Positions 60,119 through 64,000 of a stretch of 64,000 nucleotides of DNA are shown piece after piece (the first letter of the stretch is position 1; every line of letters begins with the position of its first letter). The DNA lies in NCBI RefSeq assembly GCF_002929275.1, contig NZ_PJIK01000012.1, forward strand, positions 62,001 to 126,000. The letters run 5' to 3'. The position numbers were made by a program, and so were the translations under genes. A model generated the notes under the pieces. It was not told where the DNA came from, did not search any database, and worked only from the letters and a program-made list of their open reading frames with translations. The DNA is from Arthrobacter sp. ZGTC131. GTDB lineage: Bacteria; Actinomycetota; Actinomycetes; Actinomycetales; Micrococcaceae.

Positions 60119-61330
60119 CTAGCTCCGGCCGGCGCTTCCCGCCGGCAGAAGCCGCTGGCCCTCCAGGTAGCCGAATAGCTGCCGGAGGCCGAAGGTCCAC
60201 TCGGGCAGTTCCTCCGAAGCGCCTACGCGGTTGATGAGGGCCCCGAGGTGCCGGCTGCGGATAGTGACCACGTCGCCGTGCTTGTGCGTGAAGCCCTGCC
60301 CGGGTTCGTCCCGGTCCTGGGTGGGCGCGAACAGTGTCCCGGTGAACAGGGCGAAGCCGTCCGGATACTGATGGTGCCTGCCGTGTGTGGCCGCCACCAG
60401 CTCCTCGAATGGCCGGCTGATCCTTGCCACGGTGTTGCGGCCCTCGAGCCGGTAGCCGTCCGGGCCTTCCACGCCCAGCAGGATCTCCTCCTCGCGCAGG
60501 GTGTCCAGGGTGAATGCACCATCGAACAGCCGGATCAGTGGGCCCAGGGCGCTGGACGCGTTGTTGTCCTTAGCCTTGCCCAGCAGGAGGGCACTGCGCC
60601 CTTCCACGTCCCGCAGGTTGACGTCGTTGCCGAGCGTCGCGCCCACCACCTCGCCCCGGGAGGTGACCACCAGCACCAGCTCCGGTTCCGGGTTATTCCA
60701 GGAGGAGAAGGCCGGGATTCCGATGCCCGCGCCGAGCCCCACGGAGGACAGCACGGGCGCCTTGGTGAAGACCTCGGGGTCCGGGCCGATGCCCACCTCC
60801 AGGTACTGCGACCACAGGCCCTCATCAATCAGGACCCGCTTCGCCTCGGCAGCCTCGGCGGACCCCGGACGGACCGCGCCAATGCTCCCGCCGAGGGCCT
60901 TGCCCACCAGCTCGCGCATCTCCGCTGCACGCCCGGCGTCGCCGGCGCAGCGCTCCTCGATCACGCGCTCGATCATGCTGTCCACGAACGTCACACCGCA
61001 GGCCTTGATGACCTGCAGGTCAACCGGCGCCAGCAGGTGCGGGCGGGCGGTGTCACCTTCCAGCGAGGCATTTACGACGTCGGAAGTCACCCACCGCGGT
61101 ACGGCCAGGTCCTGGTCCAGCAGCGCCGCACGCACCGCGGCCGCGGGGTCCGGCAGCTCGAGCAGTTCCGAAACCGTGCCAGCCACGCGCTGCAGATCAA
61201 AGACCTCGGAGCCGCTGACCGCCACCACCCGGGGGCCGCCGGTCTCGACGTCCCAGACCCGGCCCACGAGCAGGGCCTGCCCCACATCCTCCGGTAGGAC
61301 CGACGCCGCCAGGTCCGCCACGCTGCTCAC
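60119..61330 (-). CDS. FAH-family 2-keto-3-deoxy-pentonate dehydratase-like protein
   Basis: A 403-residue fumarylacetoacetate-hydrolase-fold enzyme. Landmarks are VIKACGVTFVDSMIERVIEER (about 113-133), FSSWNNPEPELVLVV (metal Glu ligands) and GNDVNLRDVEGRSALLLGKAKDNNASSALGPLIRLF. Length and the KAKDNNAS block match XylX-type dehydratases of the Weimberg pathway, which turn 2-keto-3-deoxy-pentonates into 2-oxoglutarate semialdehyde, rather than true fumarylacetoacetase. The GTG at 61330 has AGGAGG 8 bases upstream and overlaps the dehydrogenase stop (GTGA). Last of a three-gene operon. Confidence 0.88.
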   Translation of the reverse strand: MSSVADLAASVLPEDVGQALLVGRVWDVETGGPRVVAVSGSEVFDLQRVAGTVSELLELPDPAAAVRAALLDQDLAVPRWVTSDVVNASLEGDTARPHLLAPVDLQVIKACGVTFVDSMIERVIEERCAGDAGRAAEMRELVGKALGGSIGAVRPGSAEAAEAKRVLIDEGLWSQYLEVGIGPDPEVFTKAPVLSSVGLGAGIGIPAFSSWNNPEPELVLVVTSRGEVVGATLGNDVNLRDVEGRSALLLGKAKDNNASSALGPLIRLFDGAFTLDTLREEEILLGVEGPDGYRLEGRNTVARISRPFEELVAATHGRHHQYPDGFALFTGTLFAPTQDRDEPGQGFTHKHGDVVTIRSRHLGALINRVGASEELPEWTFGLRQLFGYLEGQRLLPAGSAGRS

Positions 61331-62910
61331 GGCTGTTCCTCCTGGCTGCCGGCATCCTGGTTGACGGCATCCTGCCGGTGAGCCGAAGACGGCCGGCGCC
61401 AGACGCCGTCGACCCTTTGCGGGACATTCCACGGGTTCCCGTCCCGCAGAGGCTCCGGCAGGCGGCCGGAGGGGAACGATTGGTAGGCCACCGGGCGGAG
61501 GAAGCGGCGGATAGCCGCCGTCCCCACGGATGTGGTGGCGGACGTCGTCGCGGGGTAGGGGCCGCCGTGGTGCTGGGCGTAACTGACAGTGACGCCGGTG
61601 GGCCAGCCGTTCCAGAGCACCCGGCCGCTGATGTCGGCCAGGCGGGCTGCGAGCTGGGCAACGTCGTCGCCCTCTTCGGCCTGCAGCGTGGTGGTCAGCT
61701 GGCCTTCCAGGAGTCCAGCCAGCCCGGCCAGTTCGGACTCGTCCCCGTATTCGACCACCAGGCTTGCCGGGCCGAACATCTCCTGCCGCAGGATTTCCGG
61801 GTTCCTCCGCACCGCATCCGCCGTGGTGTGCAGCACCGTAGGGGCCGGCGCAGCGGCGAAGTCGCCCTCCACCAGCAGCTCCACGCCCGCGGTGTCCTGC
61901 AGGCGGCGGACGGCGTCCGTGTAGCCCTCGTGAAGGCGTTCGCTGAGCAGTTGTGCCGGTGTGAAGTCCGCGAGGGCGGCCGTCAGGAGACCGCGGACGT
62001 CCGCGTCCTCCGCCGCCGAGCTGCCGTCCGACGTGCCGTCCGCCGAGCCCGCCGGGACGAACAGCAGCCCCGGCTTGGTGCAGAACTGTCCCATGCCCAG
62101 GGTGAACGAGCCCGCGTATCCGGTGAGGATTTCCTCGCTGCGGGCCGTCCAGGCCTTCCGGGTGACGAAGACGGCGTTGATGCCGCCCAGCTCCCCGAAG
62201 AACGGAATGGGCTCCGGCCGCGCCGCGACGCGGTTGAGCAGCGCCCGGCCCCCCGCCGTCGAGCCCGTGAAGCCGATGGCCTTCACCAGCGGATGGTCCA
62301 CCAGCGCTTCGGCGGCCTGCCGGCCGATGATCAGGGAAAAGAGGCCCGACGGCGCCCCGGCGGCATCCAGCGCAGCGGTCACCGCTTGGGCGGTGCGGAC
62401 CGCGAGCTCCCGGTGCCCGTCATGTGCCTTGTGCACGACGCCGCAGCCAGCGGCGAGCGCCGAGGCGCTGTCGCCGCCCATCACGCTGAATGCGAAGGGG
62501 AAGTTCGAGGCACCGAAGACCCCCACCACGCCGAGCGCAACGTTGTAGCGGCGCAGGTCCGGCCGCGGTCCCATGCCCCAGGAGGAATCCGCGTGGTCGA
62601 TGGTGGCGTCAAAGTGCTCGCCCTGTACGATTTCCGCCGCGAAGAGCCGGAGCTGGAAAACGGTGCGTTTGAGCTCGCCTTCCAGCCGCGGGGCGCCGAG
62701 GTGCGTCTCCCGGCCGGCGATCTCAACGAGCGCCGCCGAGTCCTGTTCCAGGCCGGCTGCGATGGCCTCGAGCCACGCGGCGCGGGCGGCAGGATCCGCC
62801 GTCCGGCCCTGTTCGAAGGCGGCATGGGCGGCCTCGACGGCAGCCTCGAGCTGGTCGGGTCCGGTGGGCACTCCGGCCGCGGACGTCCGGAGCGCTGTGT
62901 CCGCGGTCAT
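61327..62910 (-). CDS. Alpha-ketoglutaric semialdehyde-type aldehyde dehydrogenase
   Basis: A 527-residue NAD(P)-dependent aldehyde dehydrogenase. It has the cofactor region [30 protein letters not shown], catalytic Glu in [14 protein letters not shown] (about 250) and catalytic Cys in [16 protein letters not shown] (about 287). The C-terminal bridging block is [17 protein letters not shown]. The subfamily (with [13 protein letters not shown] and FCTKPG) oxidises 2,5-dioxopentanoate to 2-oxoglutarate. Its stop and start overlap the FAH and dehydratase genes by 4 bases each, giving a coupled operon and supporting that reaction. Confidence 0.93.
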   Translation of the reverse strand: MTADTALRTSAAGVPTGPDQLEAAVEAAHAAFEQGRTADPAARAAWLEAIAAGLEQDSAALVEIAGRETHLGAPRLEGELKRTVFQLRLFAAEIVQGEHFDATIDHADSSWGMGPRPDLRRYNVALGVVGVFGASNFPFAFSVMGGDSASALAAGCGVVHKAHDGHRELAVRTAQAVTAALDAAGAPSGLFSLIIGRQAAEALVDHPLVKAIGFTGSTAGGRALLNRVAARPEPIPFFGELGGINAVFVTRKAWTARSEEILTGYAGSFTLGMGQFCTKPGLLFVPAGSADGTSDGSSAAEDADVRGLLTAALADFTPAQLLSERLHEGYTDAVRRLQDTAGVELLVEGDFAAAPAPTVLHTTADAVRRNPEILRQEMFGPASLVVEYGDESELAGLAGLLEGQLTTTLQAEEGDDVAQLAARLADISGRVLWNGWPTGVTVSYAQHHGGPYPATTSATTSVGTAAIRRFLRPVAYQSFPSGRLPEPLRDGNPWNVPQRVDGVWRRPSSAHRQDAVNQDAGSQEEQP

Positions 62911-64000
62911 CGGCCGGCCGCCGCGGGGAGCAGCGAGGCGCCCGTGACGGCTGCCCGGTTGCCCACTTCCTGCCAGCCTGCGCCGGCGGGGAATTCCCAG
63001 CGGGTGCGTGCGGCGCTGAACATTTCGGCACCCGTGCCCGGGAGCTTCGGCACGGCGTAGCGTCCGTTGACGATCCGGACGGGCTCCGCGAAGTGCTCGT
63101 GCAGGTGATCGACGTATTCGATCATGCGGCCCTCCTGGCTGCCGCTGACGGCGGCGAAATCAAAGAAGGAGAAGTGCTGGACCAGTTCGCAGAGGCCCAC
63201 GCCGCCGGCATGGGGGCAGACCGGTACTCCGAACTTCGCCGCCAGCAGGAGGTTGGCGATGTTCTCGTTGACGCCGCCCACGCGGGTGGAGTCGAGCTGA
63301 AGGACGTCGATGGCGCCGGCCTGCAGGAGCTGCTTGAACACGATTCGGCTGGCCACGGCTTCGCCGGTGGCCACCCGCACGGGCGAAATGCCCTTCCGGA
63401 TCTCGGCGTGGCCCAGGATGTCGTCGGTGCTGGTGGGTTCTTCGATCCAGTACGGGTTGAACTCGGCCAGCTGGTTGACCCACTCGATGGCCTCGGACAC
63501 TTCCCAGCGCTGGTTGGCGTCGATCGCGATCGGGAGCTCACCCACGGCCTGGCGGGCCAGGGCCATACGACGGCGGTCGTCATTGATGTCGCCGCCAACT
63601 TTGAGCTTGATCATGGAGAAGCCGTCTGCCGCGGCTTCCCTGCTCAGCCGGACCAGCTTTTCGTCGCTGTATCCGAGCCAGCCCGGCGAGGTGGTGTAGG
63701 CCGGGTAGCCGTCTTTCTGCAGCGAGGCGATGCGCGCCGCCTTGCCGTCCTGGCCGGCGCGCAGGATGTCCAGCGCCTGCTGGGGGTTGAGGGCGTCGCG
63801 GATGTGGGTGAAGTCCACCACGTCCACGATCTCCTCGGGGGACATCTCGCTCAGCAGGAGCCATAGGGGCTTGTTCTCGCGGCGGGCGCGGATGTCCCAG
63901 AGGGCGCTGACCAGGGCGCCGCAGGCCATCTGCGTCACGCCCTTTTCGGGTCCGAGCCAGCGCAGCTGGGAATCGTGGATGAGGCGCTTGGACGCTCCGC
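62907..64000 (-). CDS. Enolase-superfamily L-fuconate/D-arabinonate dehydratase (cut by right edge)
   Basis: The visible 364 codons are the C-terminal four fifths of a mandelate-racemase-group acid-sugar dehydratase; the frame is open to the right edge, so Met 63938 is not the start. Active-site blocks are SMIKLKVGG (catalytic Lys), [32 protein letters not shown] and [11 protein letters not shown] (metal Asp/Glu and general-acid His). The first visible residues, [16 protein letters not shown], match L-fuconate dehydratase closely. That enzyme also takes D-arabinonate, a stereochemical analogue. Downstream genes for a pentonate pathway favour D-arabinonate or a similar pentonate, but L-fuconate cannot be excluded. 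Confidence 0.9.
   Translation of the reverse strand, partial: GASKRLIHDSQLRWLGPEKGVTQMACGALVSALWDIRARRENKPLWLLLSEMSPEEIVDVVDFTHIRDALNPQQALDILRAGQDGKAARIASLQKDGYPAYTTSPGWLGYSDEKLVRLSREAAADGFSMIKLKVGGDINDDRRRMALARQAVGELPIAIDANQRWEVSEAIEWVNQLAEFNPYWIEEPTSTDDILGHAEIRKGISPVRVATGEAVASRIVFKQLLQAGAIDVLQLDSTRVGGVNENIANLLLAAKFGVPVCPHAGGVGLCELVQHFSFFDFAAVSGSQEGRMIEYVDHLHEHFAEPVRIVNGRYAVPKLPGTGAEMFSAARTRWEFPAGAGWQEVGNRAAVTGASLLPAAAGR

Noticed and set aside
1-64000. tRNA, rRNA, prophage, IS or toxin-antitoxin loci
   Set aside because: I looked for tRNA-like cloverleaf ends, transposase DDE or serine-recombinase motifs and paired small toxin genes and saw none I could support.

Overview
The window is 64 kb of high-GC actinobacterial chromosome. 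The protein families point to Micrococcaceae (Arthrobacter, Pseudarthrobacter or Paenarthrobacter type): an NlpC/P60 hydrolase under a c-di-AMP riboswitch, a DUF5997 gene paired with an HTH-less LysR-like protein, a PxpA/PxpBC/biotin carboxylase operon, and palindromic GGTTGAGCCTGTCGAAA repeats. I assign this rank by recognition of families, not by a search. I saw no rRNA, tRNA, CRISPR array, insertion sequence or prophage. Both edges cut genes: a histidine kinase on the left and an enolase-family sugar-acid dehydratase on the right.

Layout. 0-5 kb: a convergent two-component pair, small hypotheticals, two palindromic repeats, a deletion scar joining a LysR start to a glycerate-kinase end, a PEBP protein and a PfkB sugar kinase. 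5-13 kb: a fatty-acid desaturase with its ferredoxin-type reductase, an M16 peptidase-like protein, an alpha/beta hydrolase, a RelA/SpoT-domain protein and a SulP transporter. 13-20 kb: the riboswitch-controlled cell-wall hydrolase, CBS and SRPBCC proteins, a MarR regulator, small hypotheticals, an LssY-C protein and a diguanylate cyclase. 20-29 kb: a BASS transporter, a sulfonate-type ABC/monooxygenase operon with a frameshifted monooxygenase, a short LacI regulator, a lipoprotein and an L,D-transpeptidase with a broken start. 29-37 kb: the 5-oxoproline operon, the LysR-like/DUF5997 pair and a large secreted FnIII protein.

37.5-53 kb is the most striking region. A tightly packed leftward operon encodes a peptide/oligosaccharide-type ABC importer (binding protein, two permeases, two ATPases), an aldo/keto reductase, a HpcH/HpaI aldolase, a BNR (sialidase-fold) protein without a signal peptide and an SDR dehydrogenase, followed by a DeoR regulator. 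Across a strongly dyad-rich intergenic region sits a rightward gene that fuses a DUF1537 four-carbon-acid kinase to a PdxA-family dehydrogenase in one 803-residue chain. A convergent SDR/MFS pair follows. I read this as a catabolic locus that imports a sugar-acid-bearing compound, trims it inside the cell, and oxidises, phosphorylates and decarboxylates a four-carbon acid to a triose phosphate. The substrate is unknown.

53-60 kb: a PHP-domain protein, a VOC protein, a NarL-type two-component system, an alpha/beta hydrolase and small membrane or lipoprotein genes. 60-64 kb: an operon with an FAH-family protein, an alpha-ketoglutaric-semialdehyde-type dehydrogenase and an L-fuconate/D-arabinonate-type dehydratase, which fits a Weimberg-like oxidative pentose pathway ending in 2-oxoglutarate.

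Several genes carry a TANNNT box exactly 6-7 bases before the start codon and no Shine-Dalgarno sequence, which suggests leaderless transcripts. At least three loci are broken: LysR/glycerate kinase, the LLM monooxygenase and the L,D-transpeptidase.
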